Source: Bifidobacterium sp. ESL0769 (GTDB taxonomy: Bacteria > Actinomycetota > Actinomycetes > Actinomycetales > Bifidobacteriaceae). From it: DNA of 64,000 nt. The DNA lies in assembly GCF_029395495.1 (NCBI RefSeq), contig NZ_CP113918.1:310001-374000 (forward strand), in the 5' to 3' direction. Under the pieces are notes generated by a model. The model saw only the letters and a program-made list of their open reading frames with translations, was not told the DNA's origin and ran no database searches. This document shows, in pieces, positions 16,787 to 25,754 of this stretch. Numbering within the stretch: position 1 is the first letter of the stretch; each line of letters starts with the position of its first letter. The position numbers and the translations under genes are program-made.

Positions 16787-17740
16787 ATGAGAAACCATCA
16801 AAAAGTCAACGCATTGATCGCGCAGGCGAAGCGAAAGAAACGCTGCTGTGTTTCATCAAACGCTGCTGAAAGCCGGGCGTTGTACCGTCGCAGTGTTGCC
16901 GGTGAACTTGTAAAACCATATCCAGGATTGTTTTTCCCCGCCAAGGATTGGAAGCAGCTTGATTGTCGCCATCGGACGTTGTATGTGGCGCGCGCCCTTC
17001 ACCTCAAGTATCCAGATTGGGGGTTTGCCGCTTTCACTGCGGCTGTGATTTATGGCTTGGATTTACGCTTAAATCTTTATGATGGCATCGTATATGTGGC
17101 TGATAGTTCGAGCTCTTCAAACAGCCGATTGCTGCGCCGTGTTTCGATGCCGCATGCTGAAGTTTGCTATGTCGATGGAATCCCGGTGACTTCGGTCGCC
17201 AGAACACTCGTGGATTGTGGCCTGCGCTGTGCATTCAGGGATGCCTTGCCGCTTTATGACTCGGCTTTACGTGCTGGGTTGGTCTCTTTGGACGATATTG
17301 CCGCCGAACGGCAGACCCTGCGTCGTGGTCGGGCTTCGATAGATCGCCTGATTCGTTGCGCGGACGCCAAGAGCGAAAGTGGCGGCGAATCGTTCTGCAG
17401 GGCCACGATGATCGAGGAAGGATTTCCGATCCCGCAGCTTCAAGTAGAATATGCTAATGATGCTGGCTCAACGTATCGTGTCGATTTCCAGTACCGGTTA
17501 CGCGGCGGGGAGGTTATTGTCGTCGAGTTTGATGGCATGGAGAAGTATGTCAATCCGTTGATGACCCATGGAGCTGCAATAGAGGAGGTTGTGCGTCAGG
17601 AGCAAGAGCGTGAACGATTCCTCTTTCATAGTGGCATCTCGCGGATAGTGCGTCTTACCTACCGCGATGTCGTGGGGCGTAGCGAACTGGTGCGTAAGCT
17701 GGCGGATGCCGGCGTTCCTTGTATGAAGTTGGCAGGTTAG
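16787..17740 (+). CDS. AbiEi-like antitoxin N-terminus with PD-(D/E)XK (DUF559/Vsr-like) C-terminus
   Basis: A 317-residue actinobacterial protein. The N-terminal ~190 residues resemble type IV AbiEi-family antitoxin/transcription regulators (short helix-turn-helix, then GIPVTSVARTLVDCGLR, the common VTs..RTl.D motif). The C-terminal ~110 residues look like a DUF559/Vsr-type nuclease fold: ESFCRATMIEEGFPIPQLQVEY, then YRVDFQY and VVEFDGMEKY, giving the E...D...ExD core of PD-(D/E)XK enzymes. No AbiEii toxin gene is adjacent; the gene stands alone between two clusters of hairpin repeats. Nuclease activity and any defence role are inference. Confidence 0.72.
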   Translation: MRNHQKVNALIAQAKRKKRCCVSSNAAESRALYRRSVAGELVKPYPGLFFPAKDWKQLDCRHRTLYVARALHLKYPDWGFAAFTAAVIYGLDLRLNLYDGIVYVADSSSSSNSRLLRRVSMPHAEVCYVDGIPVTSVARTLVDCGLRCAFRDALPLYDSALRAGLVSLDDIAAERQTLRRGRASIDRLIRCADAKSESGGESFCRATMIEEGFPIPQLQVEYANDAGSTYRVDFQYRLRGGEVIVVEFDGMEKYVNPLMTHGAAIEEVVRQEQERERFLFHSGISRIVRLTYRDVVGRSELVRKLADAGVPCMKLAG

Positions 17741-17841
17741 GGCGAGAATCGATATCAACGGGGCGAGAAGTGGCCAAAATTAGCTAGCTGAGTTCTGGGA
17801 TTGATTCCTAGTAGGTGGATTACGACGCTCAAGCATCATTT

Positions 17842-17954
17842 TGCGTCGCAAGTTCACTCTTAATGAAGATTAGTGGGCGATCTGCGACGATAAATCGTAT
17901 TATAGCGTCGCAAATCACCCGACAGTGGGAGTTGATGGGTGATTCGCGACGCTA
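17842..17954. repeat. Degenerate hairpin repeats downstream of the AbiEi-like gene
   Basis: Two units of the family seen upstream. Unit 17842-17890 begins TGCGTCGCAAGTTCAC and ends CGATCTGCGACG. Unit 17903-17954 has the best stem: TAGCGTCGCAAATCACCC pairs with GGGTGATTCGCGACGCTA, one mismatch in 18. The loop is GACAGTGGGAGTTGAT. The rest of 17741-18108 is unremarkable. Confidence 0.75.
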
Positions 17955-18108
17955 GAAGATGAGTTGGAGAGCTAGGAGGAATCGGAAAGGTAGACGGAAG
18001 GGTCTGCAGAGGAAGCGGAGACTGGCTATGGTTCAGTCGACAACGTCATGGTGAGCAGGAACGGGAAAGTCGGCGGGGAATCGATAGACCAAAGTGAGAG
18101 AAGAACTG

Positions 18109-19122
18109 TTACGCGTACATGTTGCGCGGGTGCATGTCTTCGGGCAGACCGTCCATCAGGCCAGAGACCGAACCGGACTCGAAGACCGAGCGGATACCAG
18201 CGGCCAGCAGCGGGGCGATGGAGAGCACGGTCATATTGGGAAGGCGCTTTTCTTCCGGCACCGGAACGGTATCCATCAGAACGATTTCACGTGCGCCGCA
18301 GTTCTTGAGCCGTTCGACGGCCGGGCCGGACAGAAGCCCGTGGGTGGCGACCAACGTCACCGATTTGGCGCCGGCCTCGCGCAGCGTGCGCACGGCCTCG
18401 CAAATCGTGCCGGCGGTATCGATCATGTCGTCGACCACCACGCAGTCGCGTTCGCGCACCTCGCCGATGATGCCGTGGGCCACGGCGTGGTTCGGGCGCG
18501 TGACGTCGCGGGTCTTATGAATAAAAGCAAGCGGCAGTCCGCCGAGCTTGGCGGCCCAGCGCTCGGAAACCTTGATACGTCCGGCATCGGGGGAGACGAT
18601 GGTCGCGTTTTCAAGCGGCATCGAGTTCTTGACGTAATCGAGCAGTACTGGCATCGCGGTCAGATGGTCGACCGGCCCGTCGAAGAAGCCCTGCTCCTGT
18701 GAGGCATGCAGGTCGACGGTCATGATGCGGTCGGCACCGGCGGTCTGGAAAAGATCGAACATCAGGCGGGCAGTGATGGGCTCGCGGCCGAGGCCCTTCT
18801 TGTCCTGACGCGAATAGCCGAGGAACGGGGCGACGACGGTGATGGAACGGGCGGAGGCGCGCTTCAGCGCGTCGATCATCAGCAACTGCTCCATAATCCA
18901 TTTGTTGATGGGATCGGTGTGCGATTGCAGCACGAAGACGTCCGCGCCTCGCACCGGTTCGGTATAGCGCACGTACATCTCGCCGTTCGCGAAGTCGTAA
19001 GCTGTGGTCTCCAGCGGCACAGTGCCCAGGCACTCGGCTGTGGCTCGAGCCTGCTCCGGATACGCTCGACCTGTCACCAGTGCCAGTCGTTTTTTGGGCT
19101 TTCCTTCGAGAATCGCCGACAT
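18109..19122 (-). CDS. prs: Ribose-phosphate pyrophosphokinase (PRPP synthetase)
   Basis: A 337-residue enzyme making PRPP from ribose 5-phosphate and ATP, the precursor for purines, pyrimidines, histidine and the tryptophan pathway encoded at 38-45 kb. FLGYSRQDKKGLGREPIT (~100-117) is the ATP/phosphate-binding PRPP synthetase signature; VVVDDMIDTAGTI (228-240) is the PRPP-binding loop. A C-terminal tail of ~15 residues exceeds the common length. It is transcribed alone, opposite to and well separated from neighbours. Confidence 0.95.
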   Translation of the reverse strand: MSAILEGKPKKRLALVTGRAYPEQARATAECLGTVPLETTAYDFANGEMYVRYTEPVRGADVFVLQSHTDPINKWIMEQLLMIDALKRASARSITVVAPFLGYSRQDKKGLGREPITARLMFDLFQTAGADRIMTVDLHASQEQGFFDGPVDHLTAMPVLLDYVKNSMPLENATIVSPDAGRIKVSERWAAKLGGLPLAFIHKTRDVTRPNHAVAHGIIGEVRERDCVVVDDMIDTAGTICEAVRTLREAGAKSVTLVATHGLLSGPAVERLKNCGAREIVLMDTVPVPEEKRLPNMTVLSIAPLLAAGIRSVFESGSVSGLMDGLPEDMHPRNMYA

Positions 19123-19525
19123 ATCTCGCCTTCCGCTTTATCATCCTGCGTCCGTATCACCAACCCGACATCGAAGATACCGGGCGCGGCGGAGCAAGGA
19201 TGGATCACAAGAAACCTCTTCTAATATAGCGCCAACCCCGCGCAAATCGTCGAGAGGCGGGTTGCGCGGGGTCGCAACGAATTTTTGACGTAACTATGGA
19301 TCATACCGAAGGCTTTTAGTGGAACGTCGGCATCCGTGGACGAGGCGCAGTCAGCTATTTTCTTTCTGGCCGCGTCTATAGTGTATTGCAAACGAAATCA
19401 AGGATTTGTCTGCAGGGCCAACAAATAGTTCAGATTTAGCCATTTTGCGGCTGTTGACAGTAGCTGATATCGGCAGTCGTGCTCGCCGCCGCGAACGGTT
19501 TCCGATATCAAAGCGGAAAATATGA
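19123..19525. other. Non-coding gap between prs and the zinc-ribbon gene
   Basis: It contains the presumed prs promoter on its left side. On its right lies an 8-bp inverted repeat (GATATCGG at 19466-19473, CCGATATC at 19502-19509) that could end the zinc-ribbon transcript. No ORF with coding character was seen. Confidence 0.5.
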
Positions 19526-21862
19526 TTATTGGTTCGGTTGGCCGTTTTGCGGCGGAATCTGTCCTGTAGATTGAGAGCCCGGTTGCCGGTACTGCCGTTG
19601 CTGCCATGTATTCGGCTGTTGCCAGTTTGCGTCGGCGGCAGAATTACCGTCTTGCGTATTGGCTGGGGCCGCGGCAGAAACGCGATGCTCGGGATACGGA
19701 TTGGGCATCCCCGGATTTCCCGTCGGCGGGTTTGCCGAATAGGGATTGGGACGGGCATAAGGATTCACTTGCGGCTGCCCATAATAGCCTGGTGCGCTAC
19801 CTTGCATTGACGGTATCGCGTCAGTCGGAGCCATCCCCGGCCTGCCGTTCATCGCAGTCTGCATTCCATATTGTCCGTATGCGGTTTGCATCCGTCCGGC
19901 CTTAAGCAGAGCGATGAAGACGTCGGGATTGGTAAAAGGCTTACTGGTTTTGCCGGTGAAATTATTTTGTCTCCCATTTTCCGCGCCTACCAAGGCAGAG
20001 GACGGCTGCACCAGCCCTCCTTTGAGAATGCCCATCAGACCCGGCATCGATTTAATCATCGCAGGTCCTAGGCTCAGCGCCAGCGCTTCGATGGCAAACA
20101 TCCACAACGCCCCGATAAGGGTATACCAAGGCTGCACGTCGTTGATATAGGTATAGCTGTCGCCGGAGAATTGATGGTACATCGCAAGGAGGTATGGGTC
20201 CTGCGGATGCGGTTGCGTCACTTTCATCGTCACGCAGCTCAGATTGATCGCCACTGCTGCCACGGCCCAGAAGATTGCGGCGATAGCCGGTGTCTGCCAG
20301 GTCTTGGCCCACCCGGCGTTCGCCCGATCCTGCAAAGACCGTGCCGAGGCCCGCAGCATGATGTAGGACGTGCTCAACAGGAACAGGACCAGCGGAAGCA
20401 GATAATTCAGGAACATGGTCGGTGGGTTATTCCGCATATACCGTTCTGGAGTGAGAGCAGAGAAGGCATACAACTTGTCGCTGCCGAAAAGCCCAGGGCC
20501 ATATAGGGCAGATAGTCGTTGTGTCTTCGGCGAGGTTGGCGAAACGTACATCAAAATTCCGCCCAATGATCCCTCTTGCCACCCTGCCAATTGATTGCTT
20601 GGAATATTTCTGAGAAAGACCATTATCGGCGCGGTTCCGCAGTGGTATGAGATTGTGTACATGATGACATTCAGCACTTGCATGATGAGACTGTAGACGA
20701 AGAAAACGAGGGAATAGATGCCGAGCGCTTCAACGCCGGTTCGCACCGCCCCTCGTGCTCGATGAACCCATGCCCAGCAGGCAGAAAAGACATTGCCGTT
20801 TTCAAAGTAGCGCCGGCTAAGGGCGTATCCTATCAGCGCGCCGATTGCCGCGGTCAGCAACGGCATGACGAAAGTGACCCAAGTCAATGAACTATTGACA
20901 AGCGATAATGTAGATGTCTTCTCCGGGTCATTTAGGGGGAAGTACGGCAAAAGTATATGCAGTTCGTCGCTTCTGATTTCGCAGCGGATGGGGAAACACG
21001 CAGCCAGCAGAAGATAGATCAGCCCGACCCCGACGCCCACAATCACAGAGCTGGCCAATGGTTCCCATTTCTTTTGTGAAATGATGTGCCGCGAAACCAT
21101 ATACGCGCCAAAAGCCGTGCCAAACAACAGCGCCAGGCCAGGCAGTCCGAAGGTTCCTCTGGCAAAAACCGCGGCTTCCGGTGTGGACCCATGCAGCAAT
21201 GAAATGGAATTGGCGCCGCCCGTCGCATTGGTAAGTATATTGACGAAGGTGGCGATAATGGAACCCGAGGTGAATTGGGTCGTGGAACCGCCTGCCGCTA
21301 TGTTCGAGAACTGAGCGGCCATCATGTTTTTGGCTCTTTCTTGTCCCTGTGAGTACAAGTGAGCGTTGAGACAGACCAACGCAGTGATTAGGAGCGTGGC
21401 CAAAAGCGCCGCGGCAATGCCGATACCAAGCGAAACCAGCATGGCCTTGATGTTGGCGGCGCTCGCGAAACCAGCCGGCGTGCGTTTTACCGGTTTCGCG
21501 GCCTTGGCTGAGGTTCTATTCCGGTTAACGGCGGGTGTTTGCATGTATTGGTTCGGCGGCGCAGACGGATAAACGCTGTTTGCGTTGCCGATATTGGCGG
21601 GGCGATATTGGGTTCTGCCCTTCGGTTGGCCGGAAGGATATTGTAAAGTCGGAATTGGGCCCTGAATTGGTTGTGGGGACTGAGATGGAACCGAACCTTG
21701 AATCGGAGTCGGTGCCTGAGTCGAAGTTGGGGCTGGGATAGGTGTTGCGTTTTGCGACGAAGGCGCCAAGTCCGCAGCCGTCGTTGTTGTCACTGTCTTG
21801 CCGCAATTTGAACAGAACCGTGCGTCGGCAGGTAAAATCGCACCACAATACGGGCACTTCAT
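19526..21862 (-). CDS. Large zinc-ribbon polytopic membrane protein
   Basis: 778 residues. Residues 1-21 form a treble-clef zinc ribbon (CPYCG then CSNCG, two CxxC pairs). A Pro/Gln/Ser-rich linker follows to ~residue 120, then a membrane domain of about 10-12 hydrophobic segments to ~residue 620, and a Pro/Gln/Asn/Tyr/Gly-rich tail of ~140 residues. Zinc-ribbon plus multi-TM proteins are common in Actinobacteria and Firmicutes with no fixed function. It is a single gene, divergent from rpsF. I cannot name a substrate or partner. Confidence 0.8.
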   Translation of the reverse strand: MKCPYCGAILPADARFCSNCGKTVTTTTAADLAPSSQNATPIPAPTSTQAPTPIQGSVPSQSPQPIQGPIPTLQYPSGQPKGRTQYRPANIGNANSVYPSAPPNQYMQTPAVNRNRTSAKAAKPVKRTPAGFASAANIKAMLVSLGIGIAAALLATLLITALVCLNAHLYSQGQERAKNMMAAQFSNIAAGGSTTQFTSGSIIATFVNILTNATGGANSISLLHGSTPEAAVFARGTFGLPGLALLFGTAFGAYMVSRHIISQKKWEPLASSVIVGVGVGLIYLLLAACFPIRCEIRSDELHILLPYFPLNDPEKTSTLSLVNSSLTWVTFVMPLLTAAIGALIGYALSRRYFENGNVFSACWAWVHRARGAVRTGVEALGIYSLVFFVYSLIMQVLNVIMYTISYHCGTAPIMVFLRNIPSNQLAGWQEGSLGGILMYVSPTSPKTQRLSALYGPGLFGSDKLYAFSALTPERYMRNNPPTMFLNYLLPLVLFLLSTSYIMLRASARSLQDRANAGWAKTWQTPAIAAIFWAVAAVAINLSCVTMKVTQPHPQDPYLLAMYHQFSGDSYTYINDVQPWYTLIGALWMFAIEALALSLGPAMIKSMPGLMGILKGGLVQPSSALVGAENGRQNNFTGKTSKPFTNPDVFIALLKAGRMQTAYGQYGMQTAMNGRPGMAPTDAIPSMQGSAPGYYGQPQVNPYARPNPYSANPPTGNPGMPNPYPEHRVSAAAPANTQDGNSAADANWQQPNTWQQRQYRQPGSQSTGQIPPQNGQPNQ

Positions 21863-22054
21863 ACTTTCTCTTTTCTCTCAACATCGCGACAAAATCCAAA
21901 GATATCTCATTTTATCATCGAGTAATCTCAATCATATTATGATAGATAATGACCAAGGCTATAACAATGATAAGTCGCCCACAGCCCGTAATATAGAAAA
22001 GCTATGTCTGACGCGGGTTTGCGTCTTGATATGGCAACGCATACACACTCCTGT

Positions 22055-22069
22055 CGCGGAAAGACCGCG
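22055..22069 (+). promoter_or_regulatory. Hairpin in the rpsF leader
   Basis: CGCGG (22055-22059) pairs with CCGCG (22065-22069) around an AAAGA loop, followed by GCCGAC, 28 nt before the rpsF start. Position and the CCG near the hairpin recall S6:S18 autoregulatory leaders, but the match was not tested. Confidence 0.35.
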
Positions 22070-22097
22070 GCCGACTTTAGTCCGAAGGAGGTGGGTG

Positions 22098-22394
22098 ATG
22101 TCTGCACACAAGTATGAACTGATGTTCATCGCCGATCCGGAGCTTGACGAAAGAGCCCTGAAGAAGCTGACCGATGAGTATATGGAAATCGTCACCAAAG
22201 AGGGCGGTTCCGTTTCCGACCCCGATATCTGGGGACGCCGCAAGCTTGCCTATGAAATCGATGGCAAGACCGAAGGCAACTACGTCGTGGTCAACTACAG
22301 CTGCGAGCCGGCAACGAACGATGAGCTGGACCGCGTCCTGAACCTGAACGAGTCCGTAATCCGCACGAAGATTCTTCGTAAGGATGTCAAGTAA
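22098..22394 (+). CDS. rpsF: 30S ribosomal protein S6
   Basis: A 98-residue S6 protein that binds the central domain of 16S rRNA together with S18. YELMFIADPELDE, GRRKLAYEIDGKTEGNYVVVNY and the C-terminal NLNESVIRTKILRKD are typical. The start at 22098 follows a consensus GAAGGAGGTG. It is first in the rpsF-ssb-rpsR-rplI operon. Confidence 0.97.
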   Translation: MSAHKYELMFIADPELDERALKKLTDEYMEIVTKEGGSVSDPDIWGRRKLAYEIDGKTEGNYVVVNYSCEPATNDELDRVLNLNESVIRTKILRKDVK

Positions 22395-22482
22395 TTCCGT
22401 TTAGGAATATTAAATTTTAGTCTATTTGCTTTTTGCTTCATCGTTATCGACAAAAGCCAAAAGCTGGTGAGGAAGGCACGTC

Positions 22483-23139
22483 ATGGCAGCAGGAGATACG
22501 GTCATCACGATTATCGGCAACCTTACGGCTGACCCGGAGCTGCGCACTATCGGCAGCGGGGCTTCGGTCGCGAGTTTTACCATCGCTTCTACGCCGCGAA
22601 CCTATAACCGCAACACGAATCAGTGGGAGGACGGCAATGCCCTCTTCATGCGCTGCTCCGCGTGGCGGGATATGGCCGACCATTGCGCGTCCTCGCTTTC
22701 CAAGGGCATGCGCGTGATCGCCCAGGGCCGCCTGCAGCAGCGTTCGTACACCGCCAATGACGGTACGAACCGCACGGTTGTGGAGATGACGGTCGACGAG
22801 ATCGGCCCGTCCCTGCGCTACGCCACCGCTCAGGTGCAGCGTCAGTCCTCTTCGAACGGCGGGTTCCAGGGTGGTTCCCGCAATAACGGAGGCTATAACG
22901 GCGGTGCCGGCAACAATGGCGGCGGTTATAACGGCGGTTACAATGCCGGCGGCAACGGCGGATACCAGGGTGGCGCAGGCTACTCGGGCGGTGCCTCGGC
23001 TGGGCAGTCCCAGCAGGGCGGCCAGTCCCAGGCTCCCGCGGCCGATCCGTGGGGCAGTTCCAGCAATTCCGGTGACGGGTTCTCGAGTTTCGGGGGCAGC
23101 TCCGATTTCGGCGGGGATTCCGACGAGCCGGAGTTCTAG
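22483..23139 (+). CDS. ssb: Single-stranded DNA-binding protein
   Basis: 218 residues. The N-terminal OB fold (1-~115) includes [14 protein letters not shown] and the conserved [20 protein letters not shown]. It is followed by a Gly/Asn/Gln-rich disordered tail with repeated GGYNGG-type units. The C-terminal tip is DSDEPEF rather than the textbook DDDIPF, still acidic and ending in Phe, so protein-partner binding is probably kept. Located between rpsF and rpsR, the standard arrangement. GAGGAAGG lies upstream of the start. Confidence 0.96.
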   Translation: MAAGDTVITIIGNLTADPELRTIGSGASVASFTIASTPRTYNRNTNQWEDGNALFMRCSAWRDMADHCASSLSKGMRVIAQGRLQQRSYTANDGTNRTVVEMTVDEIGPSLRYATAQVQRQSSSNGGFQGGSRNNGGYNGGAGNNGGGYNGGYNAGGNGGYQGGAGYSGGASAGQSQQGGQSQAPAADPWGSSSNSGDGFSSFGGSSDFGGDSDEPEF

Positions 23140-23205
23140 CGACAGTCGCGAAAGCGCGAGAAGCAACAAGCAATAGACGTTTATAAGTGTTAAGGAGACA
23201 TTGAT

Positions 23206-23454
23206 ATGTCACGTAAAAGGCCAAAACCACCAGTCAAGCCGTTCAAGAAAAAGCCGAACCCGCTGAAGGCTGCGAAGATTACCGAGATCGATTACAAGGA
23301 CACTGCGCTGCTGCGTAAGTTCATCTCCGATCGTGGCAAGATCCGTTCGCGTCGCATCACCGGCGTGACCATCCAGGAACAGCGTGAGATTTCCCGCGCC
23401 ATCAAGAACGCGCGCGAGATGGCTCTGCTGCCTTACGCCACCAACGGTCGCTGA
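23206..23454 (+). CDS. rpsR: 30S ribosomal protein S18
   Basis: 82 residues, basic. [27 protein letters not shown] is the S18 core. Partner of S6 in the 30S platform. AAGGAGAC precedes the ATG, 66 nt after ssb. No zinc-binding Cys residues are present, so it is the Cys-free form. Confidence 0.97.
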   Translation: MSRKRPKPPVKPFKKKPNPLKAAKITEIDYKDTALLRKFISDRGKIRSRRITGVTIQEQREISRAIKNAREMALLPYATNGR

Positions 23455-23470
23455 TAGGAGGATACGAACA

Positions 23471-23917
23471 ATGGCTGAAACTAAGGTTATTCTTACCAAG
23501 TCCGTCTCCAACCTCGGTCACTCCGGTGACGTCGTCGAGGTCAAGCCCGGCTATGCACGCAACTATCTCATCCCGCAGGGCCTTGCTTTTGCTTGGAGCA
23601 AGGGCGCCGCAACGCAAATCGAAGCGATGAAGCGCGCGCGCCTGGCCAAGTCTGTGGCCACCCGTGAAGACGCCGTGGCCGCCAAGACCGCCATCGACGG
23701 CACCGTCGTCGAATTGAGCGCCAAGGTTTCCGAGTCCGGCAAGCTGTTCGGCGGCATCTCCGCCATGGACATCGCTTCCGCGCTGGAATCCAAGGCCGCC
23801 GTCGATCCGAAGGCGATCAAGGTCGAGACCATCAAGACCACCGGCGAGTTCCCCGCCACCGTGGCCCTGCATCCCGAAATCTCCGCGAACTTCACCGTGA
23901 AGGTCGTCGCCGAGTAA
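23471..23917 (+). CDS. rplI: 50S ribosomal protein L9
   Basis: 148 residues. The N-terminal domain reads [34 protein letters not shown], the L9 signature, followed by the long connecting helix and a C-terminal rRNA-binding domain. The start at 23471 has AGGAGGATACGAACA upstream and lies 16 nt after the rpsR stop. Last gene of the operon; a terminator follows. Confidence 0.97.
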   Translation: MAETKVILTKSVSNLGHSGDVVEVKPGYARNYLIPQGLAFAWSKGAATQIEAMKRARLAKSVATREDAVAAKTAIDGTVVELSAKVSESGKLFGGISAMDIASALESKAAVDPKAIKVETIKTTGEFPATVALHPEISANFTVKVVAE

Positions 23918-23961
23918 CTCGGTTTGTGTTTATAACGGTTTAAAACCGTAAGCTTAAGCAG

Positions 23962-24001
23962 AAAAATCCCGCCACACGTCAATCGTGCAGGCGGGATTTT
24001 T
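23962..24001 (+). terminator. Rho-independent terminator of rpsF-ssb-rpsR-rplI
   Basis: AAAAATCCCGCC (23962-23973) pairs with GGCGGGATTTTT (23990-24001), a 12-bp stem with a U-rich 3' arm. Confidence 0.92.
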
Positions 24002-24129
24002 CATCTTTGAAGCTATCGCAGTGGACGGCGTATACTAGATAAGTTGCGTGCTCGGGGGGTCGGAGCGCGCCAGCCATTGCCACACCCCTCAAGTGCCTGA
24101 TATGGCAAAAGTATATTGAGGTTTACAAC

Positions 24130-25548
24130 TTGCAAGAAGAACGTGTATCCACACAGACAAAACTATCCATCGCGGCAGCCGCCCTGCTTTCCTTCACCGG
24201 CATTCTGACCGAGACTTCGTTGAACGTCACTTTCCCGACGATGACACGGGAATTTGGTCTACCGCTTTCGACCATCCAGCTTTTGACTTCCGGCTACCTG
24301 CTGATGGTAACCATCGTGATGAGTACCTCTTCGTTCCTGCTCAAGCGTTTCGATGCGCGTTCGCTTTTCCGTTGCGCCGTCGTCGTGAGCATCGTCGGTA
24401 CGATTCTGTGCTGCCTGCCGCTGAACTATTGGCTTCTGTTGCTCGGCCGCCTGCTTCAGGCCGCGGCCACGGGCATCTCCACACCTCTGATGATCAATGT
24501 CATCCTCGCGCTGGTGCCGGTCAGTAGGCGTGGCACTTACGTCGGCGTCGCCAACATGGTTACATCCTTCGCGCCTGCGCTCGGCCCCACTTACGGCGGG
24601 CTTATCAATTATTACTTCTCCTGGCGCGTCATCTTTATATTCACCTTGCCGCTGCTCGTCGTCGCCTGGATTCTGGGCGAAAGCAACCTGAGGCTCAAGG
24701 CCGAGGGGGCCAACGAATCCTTCGATGGCATCGGCCTGGTGCTGCTGAGCTTCTTCATGATTAGCTTCACCGAGATTTTCGACCAGTTCGGGGCCGGCGG
24801 CGGTTGGTCGTATAAGGTCGCCATCGCCATCTGTGCGGCAGTGGTTCTGCTCGGTCTCTTCATCTGGCGTTGCTTCACGTTCAAGTCTCCGCTGCTCAAC
24901 CTGCGTCTTTTCAAGAAGCCGATTGTGAGCTTGCGCGGCGCGAACTATGCCATCCTCCAGTTCATTAATATCGGCAGCTCCTTCCTACTGCCGGTTTTCG
25001 CCGAGAACTTCCTCGGCATCGATTCGCTGGCCGCCGGCCTGATGCTCCTGCCGGGTTCGTTGCTTGGCGCTTTCATCGCCCCGTTCGTCGGCAAGCTCTA
25101 TGACCGCCGCGGTCCGACGCTGGTCCTGTTGATTTCCAACATTTCGCTAATCATCGGCGCTACCGCGTTGTGGGTGATGACCGGCAAGGCGACGGTAGTG
25201 ATTCTCACGCTGCTTTATATGTTCCTGCGTGCCGGTTTCAACTTTGGCTATGGCAATACGATGTCGGATGCGAGCAAGTTCGTCTCCGGCGCTCAGCAGA
25301 CCGATTTCAACTCGCTGTTCAACGTGCTGCAGCAGTATGCCGGCTCGTTTGGCACCACCGTGCTTTCCGCGTCGCTTTCCTTGAGTGAGGCCCACGTCCC
25401 GCACAACGTCAAGGCTGCGTCGGCGGCCGGAGCTACAAACGCCTTCGCCCTGCTGATCGTCTTGGCGCTGGTGGCGCTGTGCATCACGCTGGTTTCCATC
25501 AAGGTGCGCAAGGACCCGTCCGTCGAAATGCGGAAGGTCGAGGTGTAA
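24130..25548 (+). CDS. MFS multidrug-efflux-type transporter (DHA2/EmrB-like)
   Basis: A 472-residue, 14-TM major facilitator. LNVTFPTMTREFGL with GYLLMVTIVMSTSSFLLKRFDAR in the first third, and GISTPLMINVILALVPVSRRGTYVG with ALGPTYGGLI (antiporter motif C), match EmrB/LmrB-type drug:H+ antiporters. The first codon is TTG at 24130 with a weak ribosome-binding site; GTG at 24145 is an alternative that loses five residues. The 130-nt leader contains complementary segments (TTGCC near 24079 and GGCAA near 24104) that might form an attenuating structure. No regulator is adjacent. Confidence 0.85.
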   Translation: MQEERVSTQTKLSIAAAALLSFTGILTETSLNVTFPTMTREFGLPLSTIQLLTSGYLLMVTIVMSTSSFLLKRFDARSLFRCAVVVSIVGTILCCLPLNYWLLLLGRLLQAAATGISTPLMINVILALVPVSRRGTYVGVANMVTSFAPALGPTYGGLINYYFSWRVIFIFTLPLLVVAWILGESNLRLKAEGANESFDGIGLVLLSFFMISFTEIFDQFGAGGGWSYKVAIAICAAVVLLGLFIWRCFTFKSPLLNLRLFKKPIVSLRGANYAILQFINIGSSFLLPVFAENFLGIDSLAAGLMLLPGSLLGAFIAPFVGKLYDRRGPTLVLLISNISLIIGATALWVMTGKATVVILTLLYMFLRAGFNFGYGNTMSDASKFVSGAQQTDFNSLFNVLQQYAGSFGTTVLSASLSLSEAHVPHNVKAASAAGATNAFALLIVLALVALCITLVSIKVRKDPSVEMRKVEV

Positions 25549-25754
25549 TCGGATTCCACTCTTATTCGTCTGTGCTCTTTGTGTGATGCTACGGCTCTTG
25601 TAATTGGTACGTTTTCGCAATGCAAGCACAATGCAAGGAACATCACAAGGTCGGGTCTGTCATATTCGCCTACGGCTGGAAAGCATGATTGTAATACGTA
25701 AATCGCAGATGGCTGGATTATTGTTTAAGTCAACCGATGCGAAAGGGGCCGACG

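Noticed and set aside
16787..17740. Complete AbiE toxin-antitoxin system
   Set aside because: No AbiEii nucleotidyltransferase gene is adjacent on either side.
22030..22097. Confident S6:S18 riboregulator
   Set aside because: Only one short hairpin is visible and the conserved bulge motif could not be verified by eye, so it is listed at low confidence only.
24035..24129. Riboswitch upstream of the efflux-type MFS gene
   Set aside because: Some complementary segments exist but they match no riboswitch class I recognise.
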